The notes beneath the pieces are model-generated. The model was not told where the DNA came from. It worked only from the letters and a program-made list of their open reading frames with translations, and did no database searches. A stretch of 64,000 nt of DNA from Luzula sylvatica (taxonomy: Eukaryota; Streptophyta; Magnoliopsida; Poales; Juncaceae): contig OX326959.1 of NCBI GenBank assembly GCA_946800325.1, positions 37,934,908 through 37,998,907 of the forward strand, written 5' to 3'. Shown piece after piece: positions 9,665-21,888 of the stretch; the stretch's first letter is position 1, and each line of letters opens with the position of its first letter. Made by a program: the position numbers and the translations under genes.

Positions 9665-9955
9665 CAGGGGCGGATCTATAGGGGGGGGGGGGGGGGGGGG
9701 GGGGGGCGAGCGGGAGGCCCGGCCCCCCCTATGAAATCGGGAACCGATATATTAGCGATAAAATGAGGTGATTTTATTTTTTTGGCAAGTGATAAATATG
9801 ATACATTTGTAAGTATTTCATAAAGATTAGTGTAGTCTAGTGGTAAAATTGTTGTTTGAGAGATTGGAGGTCTTGAGTTCAAGACCCTCAAGGCACATAT
9901 TTTGATTTATTTTTTATTTCGGCCCCCCTATATATGGATCCTGGATCCGTCCCTG
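9665..9955. mobile_element. hAT MITE with 8-bp target-site duplication, poly-G run and tRNA-like boxes
   Basis: Ends are CAGGGGCGGATCTATAGG at the left and, on the opposite strand, CAGGGACGGATCCAGG at the right. The 8-bp duplication GCTATAAC flanks the element exactly (9657-9664 and 9956-9963), which defines a hAT insertion of 291 bp. A run of 26 G lies at 9681-9706 near the left end. Around 9830-9890 TAGTCTAGTGGTAA and GAGTTCAAGACC resemble RNA polymerase III box A and box B at tRNA-like spacing. There is no coding capacity. Confidence 0.9.
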
Positions 9956-10192
9956 GCTATAACCTATAATATAATTAAATGAGATTATATATGTGTCTAT
10001 GATAAATCAATATTTTTCTAGAAATTATGTTGCGATATCACGCAGCGTGATATTACTCAACTAAATATGATTATTTACGCTAAATTTAGTACTCGTCAAT
10101 AGAATTATTGAATTTTAAGGGATATATAAGTAAACGTATAACTTTTTTCTCTAGTACCAAACCGGACCGGTATTGAACATTTGCAGTTCAAG

Positions 10193-11551
10193 ATGCCAAC
10201 TTTGACCGCTAGTCCGCCACCTCTCTCGATGTCAATGAAGCGTATTCCGTTTCACCGCCTCTTGTCTCGCCGCCGCATCTCCACTTCCTCTTCCTCTTCC
10301 TCTTCCTCTTCCTCTTCCGCACTGGAGCTAGGGTTCGAGCGACCAGAATTCGGCCGAGAGACGCTGGCAGGAACAGTGCAGCCCTACGAACGCCACCTGT
10401 TTCTCTGCTACGAATCGCCAGCCTCGTGGCACGCAGACATCGAAGCCAACGACGGACTACCGAGGAGTCTGTCCTTGGCGATCAAGGCTCGGAAAGCAGA
10501 GATTAACAAAAAGGTATTTTCTTAATCTTTTAGGCCCCGATTTTTCCAATATTACCAAGACACTGAAACTATGTTGCAATTTGTTGTTGTTTAAATGTAA
10601 TGATTGATGTAATCTGTTTTGTATCACTTTTCATGACATTTCTATCAATTTGTTGTTAATTTCTTATAATTGTGATTTCAGACTCGCCTTACTATATATA
10701 GCGGCGGTGGCTCCGATTCGTCAGATGGGGATCTACTGATTTTCCCAGATATGATTAAATACAGGTACCCTTTTGTATTCCCGAACTTAATTACACTGTT
10801 GCCACTAAATTCATTTGACAAAGAGAAGAACTTTCTCCATTTAATCAAAAAAGAAAGCTAATCATAACATTCTTTTTGTAATTGCCGAAGGAAATTAACA
10901 CATTTCGATGCGGATAATTTTGTGCAAAATGTACTTGTAGAAGACGCAGAATGGAGCTCAAAGAATGCCGAAAAAGTAAATAATAATTCACATATATTTG
11001 TATGCTCTCACGGGTCGCGTGACCAACGATGTGGTTTTTGTGGACCAGTTCTAGTCAAGAAATTTCAAGAAGAGATAGATGCACGTGGTCTTGCTGACCG
11101 AGTTTTTGTAGGCCCTTGTTCTCACATCGGTGGTCATAAATATGCTGGAAATGTTATTATATTTGGATCGAATTTCAACGGAGAGGCAACTGGACATTGG
11201 TAATGGAAATATTTTGGTTGATATTTCATTCGTTTTTGTCATAATTTATATTGGTATAATAAACGGCCTCGTTGACTTATTGTAGGTATGGATATGTATC
11301 TCCTAATGAGGTTAAGATTCTGGTCGAACAACATATTGAAAGAGGCGTGATTGTGGATAAATTATGGAGGTAGTTATTATTTTTTAAAATTTATTGGAGT
11401 GGCTTGCACTAATCCAATTGCAAAATCTCAATTATTAACCATCGATTCATCAAATAGGGGTCAAATGGGTTTAGATCGAGACGATCAGAAAATAGCCCAA
11501 AATCTCAGGCTACAATTAAATTCTCAAGCGAATCAGACAAAACAAAGTTAG
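10193..11551 (+). CDS. sucrase/ferredoxin-like (thioredoxin-like [2Fe-2S]) protein
   Basis: CDS join(10193..10513, 10682..10764, 10891..11199, 11286..11369, 11458..11551), 296 residues; all junctions have GT-AG ends and keep the frame. The N-terminus is Arg/Ser-rich with a run of 13 Ser encoded by TCTTCC repeats, suggesting an organelle transit peptide. Exon 1 carries HLFLCYESPASW. Exon 3 carries CSHGSRDQRCGFCGP (Cys173, His175, Cys182, Cys185) and GPCSHIGGHKYAGN (Cys211, His213, His217), the metal-cluster motifs of the sucraseferredoxin-like/AIM32 family. The protein ends RGQMGLDRDDQKIAQNLRLQL, a usual family C-terminus. The family is thought to bind a [2Fe-2S] cluster; its plant role is poorly defined. 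ATG 10193 is the first in-frame ATG. Confidence 0.9.
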
Positions 11552-11990
11552 TGGGATGATAAGAACGAATCAAAAGAACACGAGAGTTAATTTGTGTATT
11601 TTAGGTTTCGATTAATTTGTTTACACCCTACGAAAGCATGAAAACATGCCTCTATGTAATAGATAATAAATAATAAATGGTAATAGATAATAAATAATAA
11701 ATGGATGAGGTATACTACTAGATTTGAGAGGACCAAAACTCTGTTATGCTGTATTTGGTTCTTAATTTCTATCAAACTTTGTTCAATCATGAATAAAACT
11801 GAGATATATAATTTGTTGTCTCGACTAATTAGTAATTGCCTCAATTTTAAACACATGTGAAAATTTATTTTTTGGATATACAAAAAAAACTTCAAAGGTG
11901 TAATTGGAAAATGTTGGATATGTGAGATAGTAATATATTCAATTCTGAAAATCAAAATGGAAATACTCTAGAAGTCTAAAATTAACGAGA
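11552..11990. other. intergenic, 3' flank of the ferredoxin-like gene
   Basis: AT-rich 3' flank. A short TAATAAATAATAAATGG motif repeats near 11660-11705. Nothing else was recognised. Confidence 0.45.
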
Positions 11991-13253
11991 CTAGGAAATT
12001 TGTCCGCGCTTCGTTGCGAATTTTTAATGTAATTGTTTGTATTAGATAAAAGATTGTGTATTCACTTGTTAATTGTTATTTGTTATGTTTACAGAAAATA
12101 TTATAAAACCAATATGAAAATTATTAAATGTGTAATTTGATATAATATCATAAAATAAATTAATGAATATTACAAAAAATATGAAAATTATTAAATGCGT
12201 AAAGCATGATATAAATTAATGAAATTACAAAATAAATATGAAATCATATCAAAAAATAAATTAATGAATAACACAAAACAAATATGAAAAATATTAAATG
12301 TGTAATTTAATATAATATCATAAAATAAATTAATGAATATCACCAAAAATATGAAAATATTAAATGCATAAAGCATGATATAAATTAATGTGTAATTTAT
12401 ATCATAAAACCAATATGAAAATTATTAAATGTGTAATTTGATATAATATCATAAAATAAATTAATGAATATCACAAAAATATGAAAATTATTAAATACGT
12501 ACAGCATGATATAAATTAATGAAATCACAAAATAAATATGAAATCATATCATAAAATAAATTAATGAATATCAAAAAACAAATATGAAAAATATTAAATG
12601 TGTAATTTGACATAATATCATAAAATAAATAATGAATATCACAAAAAAATATGAAAATTATTATATGTGTAAAGCATGATATAAATTAATGAAATCAAAA
12701 AATAAATATGAAATCGTATCATAAATTAAATTAATGATATCACAAAACAAATATGCAAAAAATATTAAATGCGTAAAGCATGATATAAAGATGAAAAAAA
12801 TATTAAATGCGTAAAATCACAAAATCAATGAATATCAAATCACAAAATAAATATGAAATCATAAAATAAATATGAAAACATGATATAAATATTAATATAA
12901 TTAAGGTATAAAATGATATAAAGATCATAAAATAAATTACTAAATGGTTAAATGGGTAAAACATGATATAAATTAATGGATACATGATATATATTAATGG
13001 ATATAATCAAATCATAAAATAAATATGGATATTATATAAATATTAATATATGTGAGATAGAAAATCAAAGATGAGGTGGCTCAATATGTAAAACATGATA
13101 TAAATTAATGGATACATGATATAATTAATGGACATAATCAAATTATAAAATAAATATAAAAATTATATAAATATTAATATGTGTGATAGAAAGTCAAAGA
13201 TGAGGTGACTCAATGTGAGAGTAAAAAAACATCCACTATTTAAAAAGAGAACA
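11991..13253 (-). mobile_element. non-autonomous Helitron, family 1, copy 1
   Basis: On the minus strand the element ends with a GC-rich hairpin (AACGAAGCGCGG) followed by ACAAATTTCCTAG, and the next host base is T, as at Helitron 3' ends (hairpin, then CTRR, then T). The 5' end on the minus strand is near 13253 with TCTCTTTTTAAATAG; its exact base is uncertain. The interior is AT-rich and contains a repeated unit (AAATATGAAAATTATTAAATG, then TATAAATTAATGAA) many times. There is no coding capacity. A family member in the same orientation lies at 28076. Confidence 0.75.
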
Positions 13254-13859
13254 ATGCCATGAAATATATTTATTTTGTGCATCTACAGTCCAGCCTTTTA
13301 TTAGCAAATCAAATGAAAAATATGCTATGTCAATTTTTACGTCGCCATCTCAGCAAAATGAATCATGACGGAATTTGATTGTTTTGCAAAAAAAATTATA
13401 TGGCATTGAGGAATTCAAAAAATGTGTTCCTAAAAAATTGATTGTTTTGCAAAATTGGAAATTTGATTGTTTTGCAAAAAATGTGTTCCTACAAAATTGA
13501 TTAGTAATATAACGTAACATTACGACAAAACTTCTCCGTTAGTTAGAAAAACACGACGAACATTTGGTTTTTGACAACAAATGGTCCTAAGGCCTTGAGA
13601 CTGTAATTTTATTACTTTTATGATAACTGTTACATGCTTGATCTTGTTTGTTAAAACTAAATTTGTATATTTTCTTCCGATTTAATATATAAGGATTTGA
13701 CAACAAAAAAAAATTAGGCCTCCATTAATATTTGATAGCCTCTCCTCTTGTCTCTGCAACCAGACCTCTACGACCACGAGGCCTCTCCTCTCGTCTCTGC
13801 AACTCTACGCGGCCATGCCTGGAGGTTGGAGCGACGCGATGCTACGCAAACGACGGACC
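13254..13859. repeat. intergenic with short tandem duplications
   Basis: TTGATTGTTTTGCAAAA occurs three times between about 13375 and 13475. GCCTCTCCTCTTGTCTCTGC at 13738 is repeated 43 bp later with one change. An open frame at 13748-14074 crosses the second repeat, but only its 3' part resembles a known domain (see the LRR pseudogene). Confidence 0.45.
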
Positions 13860-14645
13860 TTCAAAATCTTAGCAAAGGTAAGAAAACACATTTGTTTGGC
13901 GGAGCTTTCCTCAAACTCTTCCCTAGATTTCAAAATTTGAAGATACGGTACTTGGATTTGAAAGAAAATGCCTTTTCTGGTAAGTTAGATGACATTTTCG
14001 CCCAAACACAATCATCCATTTTCAGTAAAGGTTTTAAGGCAGAGTTTGTACAGATTTACTTGCTCAATTCCTGAAATGTTTTTAAAAGAAACTTCTTTAG
14101 TTCTTGAACAAATCGATTTGAGTTCGAGTCCTCTTTTCGTTTTGAGTTTTAATAGGTAATTAATTAATCAAATTATAAAGTCAGTTTTTTTAATAATATT
14201 GATCATGTTCATGTATTATGCAGGTCCAATTCGAACTTGGGGCAATTATGTATAATCTATCACTTTGAGTTTGAATCAACTAACTGGTATGACTCTAAAC
14301 AAAACTAATTCAATTTCTCAGACTAACCTCGTCAAAGCTTTGAGAATTTAATACAAGTAGAATTACCATAAATGTTAGGGACTTATCCTTAAATAACCAC
14401 AATCCATTTGACTTTAAAAAAAATTATGCTAATTTATCTTAAAGTTTATTCAATTGGGAGGGAATAGAAATATTGAATCTTTCTAGAAATGAATTCCGTA
14501 GATTGATTCCAATTTCAAATTTTATTATTAATTTACCATTCTTGATCATTATGCAGGTCCAATTCAAACTCGGAGCAATTATAGATAATCTGTCGATTTG
14601 AGTTTGAATCAATTAACCGGCATGATTCCATTCAACGGTGTTGCT
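13860..14645 (+). pseudogene. leucine-rich-repeat receptor-like remnants
   Basis: Three decayed blocks of plant extracellular LRR coding sequence lie here. At 13930-13990 the translation reads NLKIRYLDLKENAFSGKL. At 14470-14530 it reads IEILNLSRNEFRRLIP. Near 14260 and 14600 the sequence encodes LSLNQLTG-type repeats. Stops and frame changes separate the blocks. A CAGGTCCAATTC segment followed by the LSLNQLTG coding stretch is present twice, at 14220 and 14555, suggesting an old duplication of an LRR exon. No kinase or membrane segment is visible. Confidence 0.6.
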
Positions 14646-15690
<1,045 letters not shown>

Positions 15691-16609
15691 CCCTAAGATT
15701 TTTAAGTAATAGTATATAATATATATAAGTAATAGTATATAATATATGTTAGTGTATTTTATTTACGATCAAACTGAGAAACTATGTACTGCCCCCCCAA
15801 TTGATACGGAGCCAGATCTGCCACTGCATGTTTATATATCGATATGATCAGGTTACTGTCATTTTTGTCACGAGTCACGTTGTTGTGTTGAGCTTGTATG
15901 TGTTTCCAGATTAAATTCACCATAATTTGTATGTACCAATTATTCAGCATGCATTCAATTTTGTTTTCCCCCCCACATTCTTTAGCAATTTGTATTTTGT
16001 GTCATCTCTTGTTACATTCTACTTTTGAAGAAACTAATGTACCAAACACTACATCATGTTGCTGCTCAGTTTCATAAGCATAAACCTCAACAATATTGAA
16101 TGTCGAATTAATTGTACTTCAAATTTTCTTTGAATTTTCTCTGAGTTTTTTTAGAAAGACTTGTAAATAAACATTGTACGGATAACACTATTTTTTTTCT
16201 TTCAATATAATCTAGGGAGGCAATTGCCCTCCCACTTCAAAAAAAAAAAAAAAACACAATATTGAATGTCGGTCTTGATTGCCCTATGAACAAATTGGAG
16301 TTCGACCCAACATAATTCTGATTTAACAAAAATCCGGTTGGTATCATCTCATATTTTGAACATTTCTTTCCTATATTGTTCTCATGATCGATCACCATAT
16401 ATCTACCTTTGTTTTTTAATTTTCAAGCCAAACTATAATACAATTTTTGTCAGACCACATAATCTAATAATATAATGATTGACACAAGATATTAAAAATC
16501 AAGGATTCAAGTTTCATTGACATCACCAATAGAATATGAAATAAAAAATATACATGATTCATGGGTTATGTTCTCTTCATTATTTGTTTATAATTTCACA
16601 TATTTTTTT
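15691..16609. other. intergenic with a probable hAT-like end
   Basis: C-runs at 15689 and 15793 bracket an AT-rich tract containing a duplicated AAGTAATAGTATATAATATA. The sequence ends in GGAGCCAGATCTGCCACTG near 15825, whose reverse complement CAGTGGCAGATCTGGCTCC resembles hAT termini. The other end was not fixed. ACAATATTGAATGTCG occurs at about 16088 and again at 16256. The rest is unremarkable. Confidence 0.35.
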
Positions 16610-16765
16610 AACTTTTTTTTTTAAATTTAGAAACCTAATCCACGAATCGTATATATGTTTGATTTTACATTTTTATTGATAATACCGACGGGACTCGAAC
16701 TCAAGACATGTTATCATGTGCTAAACATCTCACCACTAAATTATGAGACCGTTGGTTATAATTTC
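16610..16765 (-). mobile_element. tRNA-derived SINE-like element
   Basis: On the minus strand a tRNA-like head reads CCAACGGTCTCATAATTTAG, with a TTTAGTGGTGAGA box A-like region and GAGTTCGAGTCCCGTCGG as box B. It continues TATTATCAATAAAAATGTAA and then into an A-rich tail. The same head and body recur at 18364-18515 (+), and a related head lies at 45425-45575 (-), so this is a repeat family rather than a functional tRNA. Confidence 0.6.
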
Positions 16766-16788
16766 AATTTTGATACGATGCTAGTTAA

Positions 16789-17164
16789 AGAATATGGACC
16801 AACATAGGTTCTCACCTCAACATCTCGGTCTCGCTCAACAACTCTCTACAACAACTCTGGTTGACCAACAAATTAAAACTACAACGGCCATTAAATTCAT
16901 GGTGGGGCAAAATTTTCTTATCTACAATTTGGAACATTTGGAAAAGACGAAATAATTTCATCTTCTCTTCGACGCTTCTGCTGCCGATAGGGCCCACACT
17001 AGATTGCATCAAACGGGATGCGTCTGCTTGGATAAAAAATTGTTAGAAAACTAGGTTTTAAAGGAAAAATTGAACTAACTTTCCACTAACATCTTTGTAA
17101 ATAAACTTTTTACATTTTAATGAAAATCTGAGTACTGCGTGTACTCGTTCAAAAAAAAAAAAAA
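16789..17164 (+). mobile_element. 5'-truncated L1-type LINE, with target-site duplications
   Basis: The sequence encodes the extreme C-terminus of an L1-type reverse transcriptase ORF, including KIFLSTIWNIWKRRNNFIF, then TAG, a short 3'UTR and a poly-A tail (17151-17164). GATACGATGCTAGTTAA at 16772-16788 and GATATGATGTTAGTTAA at 17165-17181 match at 15 of 17 bases and are the target-site duplication. This is a dead-on-arrival insertion. Confidence 0.85.
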
Positions 17165-17181
17165 GATATGATGTTAGTTAA

Positions 17182-17734
17182 GCGAGACAAGAGTCATGGA
17201 GCTAATGGAGAGGGTATTTTCATCCATAAATATATTTTGCGTCGGTAAATGATACCTTCCACATTTTAAGAGTAACTATGATTCTATTAATAAAGAAATA
17301 GTAAATATTGATTAAATGGAGAAGATTTTTTTTGCTTTTTATCCGTTAATTGCAATAAAAATAGAACTCATAATATTTATTTTATTATGTTATGCACTCA
17401 ATCAATTGAGTTATGAGTTACAAAAAAAATATGTCTCTGATTTTTCTTCTCAAATTATGATTCATCTTCATAATTTTGAAATTCACATTTCCGATGGGTA
17501 AAATAAATATGATATAACCTGAATTTTGGAAATGTAAATGCAAATGTAATATTTGTATCTTTTTTTAATGGTAAATACGATAGTTTGAAGTTTTGGAGGG
17601 GTAAATAGGAAATTCTCATTTACCCTATCCACCAACTAGTGCAGTCGATTATTTTAAGCTTCTCGGAGCAAGCATTATGTAACTTTCTAATTGAATGCAT
17701 AATAGAAGAAAAAAAAATAGAGTTAAAATAAAAT
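17182..17734. other. AT-rich intergenic
   Basis: No gene or recognisable repeat. An open frame at 17316-17501 is AT-driven and has no recognisable domain. Confidence 0.45.
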
Positions 17735-18690
17735 GGAACCGACAAATAATATTCAAGTAAGAAAACATACTTATCATAAAATGATTAGTATATTTTGTCA
17801 TCATAATTTTTAATTATGGGAAAACAAATGAAGTTTTGACAAATATGAAAAATCAGAAGAAACAAATATGGCTCATAATCTGGAGGAACCAACAAATTGT
17901 TATTTAAGGGGGAAACGACATTTCCCCTAAAGCGATTGTATTTTCTTGTCATCATACTTCTTAATTGTTTGCAAAAAAATTATAATTTATTAAAAATAAA
18001 AAAAAACTAGAAAAAACGATCCACAAACATGAAAGTCGGAATAAAAGAAAATACTGACTAATAGAGCTCAGATCGAGAGGAACCAACAAATTATTATTCA
18101 AGAGAGAAAACACATTTCTCCTAATATGATTGGTATATTTGTCATCATAGTCCTTAAGTCATGTACAAGCAAATAAATAGTTCATAAATATGAAAAACCA
18201 AAAACAAGATAGGACTCAAATCGAGAGGAACCAACAAATTATTATTCAAGGGAGAAAACACATTTCTCCTAATATGATTGGTATATTTGTCATCATAGTC
18301 CTTAGTCATGTACAAGCAAATAAAGAGTTCATAAATACGAAAAACCAAAAACAAGATAGGGCTCAAAATCAACGGTTTCATGACCTAGTTGTGAGGTGAT
18401 TAACACAAAATATCATAGATCGTGAGTTCGAGCTATGTTGATATTATCAATAAAAATATGAAATCAAATATATCGACGATTCGTAAATTATGTTTCTTTA
18501 AAAAAAATAAGGCTTAAATCGAGAGGAACCAACTAATTATTATTCTAGGGAGAAAACAAATTTCTCCTAATATGATTGGTATATTTGTCATCATAGTCCT
18601 TAGTCACGTACAAGCAAATAAATAATTCATAAATATGAAAAACTCGAATAAGAAAAGAGAGCTCATATCAAGAACCAAAAGGATATACAA
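17735..18690 (+). repeat. tandem array of ~148-bp diverged units
   Basis: Copies begin with GGAACCAACAAATTATTATT or variants at 17735, 17885, 18079, 18227 and 18525. Each continues with a GGGAGAAAACACATTTCTCC hairpin-like segment, then ATATGATTGGTATATTTGTC and CTTAGTCATGTACAAGCAAA. Units 18079 and 18227 are nearly identical (148-bp period), whereas the first two are more diverged. The gap before the last copy is explained by a SINE-like insertion (18364-18515). Confidence 0.75.
18364..18515 (+). mobile_element. SINE-like insertion in the tandem array
   Basis: This stretch is a diverged second copy of the element at 16610-16765, with a head near CAACGGTTTCATGACCTAG, a box B-like GAGTTCGAGCT and the body ATATTATCAATAAAAATATG. 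It sits between two array units, so it inserted after the array formed or expanded. Confidence 0.55.
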
Positions 18691-19144
18691 ATTTTTTAAA
18701 AAAAAATAGTATAATATAATGTAAGAAAAGCATACGAAAAAAAAAAGAAAACTACAAAGTAAACCCTAATTATACCAAGAAACAAATCAAAGTAGATATT
18801 TGTCTGTGCCAATTAAAAAATGGGCACACGATCTGAAACGCTAATCAAACAGCAAAAACTTGTCTACATGAAAAAAATCTCTCTCTCTCTCTCAAAATAA
18901 TGGTTTTCTTTGTTCTGTGTAAAATTGGTTGTGTCATTCATAAAAAGTTTAACGCATGGCCTCGTTATATGTAGTAAGCTATGCCACCCTTTTGGATCCT
19001 TGGCAAACAAGGAAGACGGCAGTTTGGGGGTCAAGTTTTGTTTTTCACTAAAATGAAAGTTTTATATCCGATATATATGTTAACTAAATATTTGTAATAA
19101 TATGTATTTGATTATGAATTAACATCATTATGTCATTTCTTACA
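18691..19144. other. intergenic
   Basis: AT-rich with a short (CT)n tract near 18880-18893. No gene seen. Confidence 0.4.
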
Positions 19145-20200
19145 CATGCGTGCATATTTTCATTCACTAAATTTGTAATTACAAGAATCACATATAATAC
19201 CAAGTAGATTATTTTTTAATTTGATTAAAAATAAAAAATATTTTTTTTTTTTTGCTATTACAATATAAAATAATTATAAAACATAGATAAATAAACTCAA
19301 ATAATTTTATTTTCAAATTATATTATTAACATTATCGTACAAATGTATATTGTGTATTATAATATAAATCATAATTAACATACTTGTTGCGTTGAGCGCG
19401 TATTCTCCTGGTCATTTTAACAAACATTAAGTTATCAATTAATGAACACCTCTAATTATTGGCGCGAGTAATCGTTTTGACAATTTTTAGATGCATTCAT
19501 TGGACGATAACCTGCCAGAGTGTCAACTGAGAACCAAAGAAAACAATTTTCTTAAACCATCCAAGAATTGGGAAGTTCAACAGAAAGCTTTTTTCTTGTA
19601 TAAAGATTGATTAGTATCACTTTTTTCTAATAATACGCTACTTATTCCCACCAAAATCCATTTTCTCAAAGAAAACTCCCACCCAAAACCATTTCTTTGA
19701 AACTCTGTCAAGTTCTTGATCCAGTGACGTACAAAGGTAATTACTGTTTGTGGTGAATTTGAATCTTGATTTGAAGTTTTTACAAATTTGACGAGTTTTC
19801 TGATTGAGAGAGTTTGGTGCAATGATTTCTCTTTAATATATTAGTATTACATCAAAGTGACCTGTAAATAATTCGATTTTTTTCAAATTTCCCAAATAAA
19901 TTTTGAAACTTTATGTATAGGTTCATTGAATTTTCCTTTAAATTTTTCCAAAATACTTCTTGGTAAAGTTTCCTTTTTTATATTCTTTTTCATTTAGTCG
20001 AAAAATTGGATTGAATTTTAAATGAAGTTCCGTGAAATTGAAATTAGGGTATGTGCGAAGTGAACTACAGTATAGTTTTCAAAATAGTTCGTACAGAATG
20101 AATGATCATATATCGTGGATTAACTCATTTCTTTTGGGGCGAATCTGTATCATAATACAATTGGATTAATTAAGTTCTGTGTTTGATACAGGTCAAAGTA

Positions 20201-21888
20201 ATGGCAAATCGAGAAGAAACCATTGATACAACTCAGACAGTAATATTCTGACCTCACAATTACTCTTGTCCTTTATAAATTATTTTCAATATGGAATTTC
20301 AATTTTTCAATTGAATTTTGTAATTTTCAATCTAATTTCCTTTTTTATTTTGTAAAAACAGATAATAAAATATGAGGAGAAAAAACCCAAAACAGCCGAA
20401 AAATCGGAGGAAGAAGATATAGAAAAGCTGGTTCAGTTAATGATACGCGAGTTGGCGTATTATGCTGAACCAAGTGCGAAACAGGTCGAGCCTCAGCCCT
20501 TCATAATTGACAAATTGCATCCAAGAGTGAAATCGGCCGGCCCGGCATCGTACCGCCCAACTGTGGTCTCCATCGGCCCGTACCATCATGGGGCCGAATG
20601 GTTTGTGAATGCCGAGGAGAAGTTGAAGTGTGTGGAGTCGGTAATGGATTTGAACGGAGAGTCCACAATGGACAAAATTTTGGCTGCTTTAGCGAAGGAA
20701 GAGCAAATGGTCCGAAATATTTATTCTGAGGACAATGAGATGGGTGAAAACGCGTTTCTAAAAATGTTGGCTTTAGATTCATGCTATATAATGAGCCAAA
20801 TTTTCGCTTCTGAGCGTACCGTACCGGATCACGATGTATCGAACCAAAAATCAGATGAGAAAATATCCCGTAAGAAAAATGGCAGTGAAGAAACGGATAT
20901 TCTGACCCCATTACTTGCAGACGAAACCATCCATGATGGATCGAACAGTAATGATACCGGTAGCATGGAGCCGGTCCCGTTTTACGAGCCGTGGTTCACT
21001 CCATACGTGGCTCGGGACCTTCTTTTGCTGGAAAACCAGATCCCGTTTTACTTAATAGAGAAAATCTACGAGACAAGGGAGGGTGAATTTAGTGCAAGTG
21101 CCCTTCGCGAAAAAGCAGTGTTGTTTGTGAAGAAAATTATACAACCGTACTTGAAGAACTTCGAACAAGGAGATGTTTACGACATAAAGCCTACAGAAAT
21201 TCACCATTTGCTCCATTTATGCCATATGTACTTCAAGCCACTACAGAATCACAAAGAATTCGACTATGAAAAAGTAGAAGGGGCTTCTGATTTTATGCGG
21301 CACTTAATCCGTTGGCGTGGTGCAACGGAATACGAGGGAGTCGGAATAAAGATCAAGCAGAAGAAATATGACGAAAGCGCCCCTCACTCACTCTTGGATG
21401 TGACTTTTCAAAATGACGAGATTCAGTTTCCAGTTTTGTCCATAGATCGAAGCACCGTGCCATTCTTTAGAAACATGGTTGCGCTCGAGCTAATGAACCC
21501 GAGATATGGAAACAATTTTACCTCTTACATCATTTTCTTGTCACAAATTATGTGCATGCCTAGTGATGTCACATTTCTGGTACGGAAGGGGATAATAAAC
21601 CATAGTTTGAGCAGTGATGAGGACGTATCGAACGAATTCGCCAGTCTCAACCGAAATGTTGTTTTTGATTTTAGCGCCAAGTATTACTTGAAGACCATGA
21701 TTTGGGAGGTGGACGAACGGTACCATGATTTGCAGGAAAAACGGCAAGTACGAGTTTTTGCTAAACGGTTCAGGAACCCGTGCGAGGCTATTATGTTCTG
21801 GGCGGGGGGCATATTTGTGCTTTGCGCCATGGCCCGGTTCTATTTTATCATTATGTCCCCCCGTACAAGCAAGTTGGTTACGAGTTGA
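20201..21888 (+). CDS. DUF247 protein, tandem copy A
   Basis: CDS join(20201..20239, 20362..21888), 521 residues. Exon 1 encodes MANREETIDTTQT; a 122-bp GT-AG intron follows and the frame continues IIKYEEKKPKTAEKSEEEDI. A 5'UTR intron (about 19737-20191) is likely. DUF247 motifs follow: SYRPTVVSIGPYHHG, MLALDSCYIM, the RDLLLLENQIPFYLIEKIYE motif, HHLLHLCHMYF, SLLDVTFQND, MNPRYGNNFTSYIIF and VRKGIINHSLSSDEDVSNEF. A membrane segment (FWAGGIFVLCAMARFYFII) lies near residues 490-510. A variable Glu/Asp/Ser-rich loop (about 190-220) has five residues more than copy B. The function in eudicots is unknown; plasma-membrane localisation is inferred from the C-terminus. Confidence 0.92.

Noticed and set aside
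9830..9895. Possible tRNA gene inside the hAT MITE
   Set aside because: Only box A/B-like words are present; no acceptor stem or anticodon arm is evident.
12191..12985. CRISPR-like array of AAATATGAAAATTATTAAATG units
   Set aside because: This is a eukaryotic, AT-rich Helitron interior; spacing is irregular and there are no unique spacers or cas genes.
13748..14074. 108-codon ORF as an intact gene
   Set aside because: Its start lies in a short tandem duplication, only the last third resembles LRR, and later LRR blocks are in other frames. It was treated as pseudogene material.
16683..16765. Possible tRNA gene
   Set aside because: A box B-like sequence and a tRNA-like head exist but no cloverleaf with a 7-bp acceptor stem was found, and copies elsewhere show it is a SINE family.
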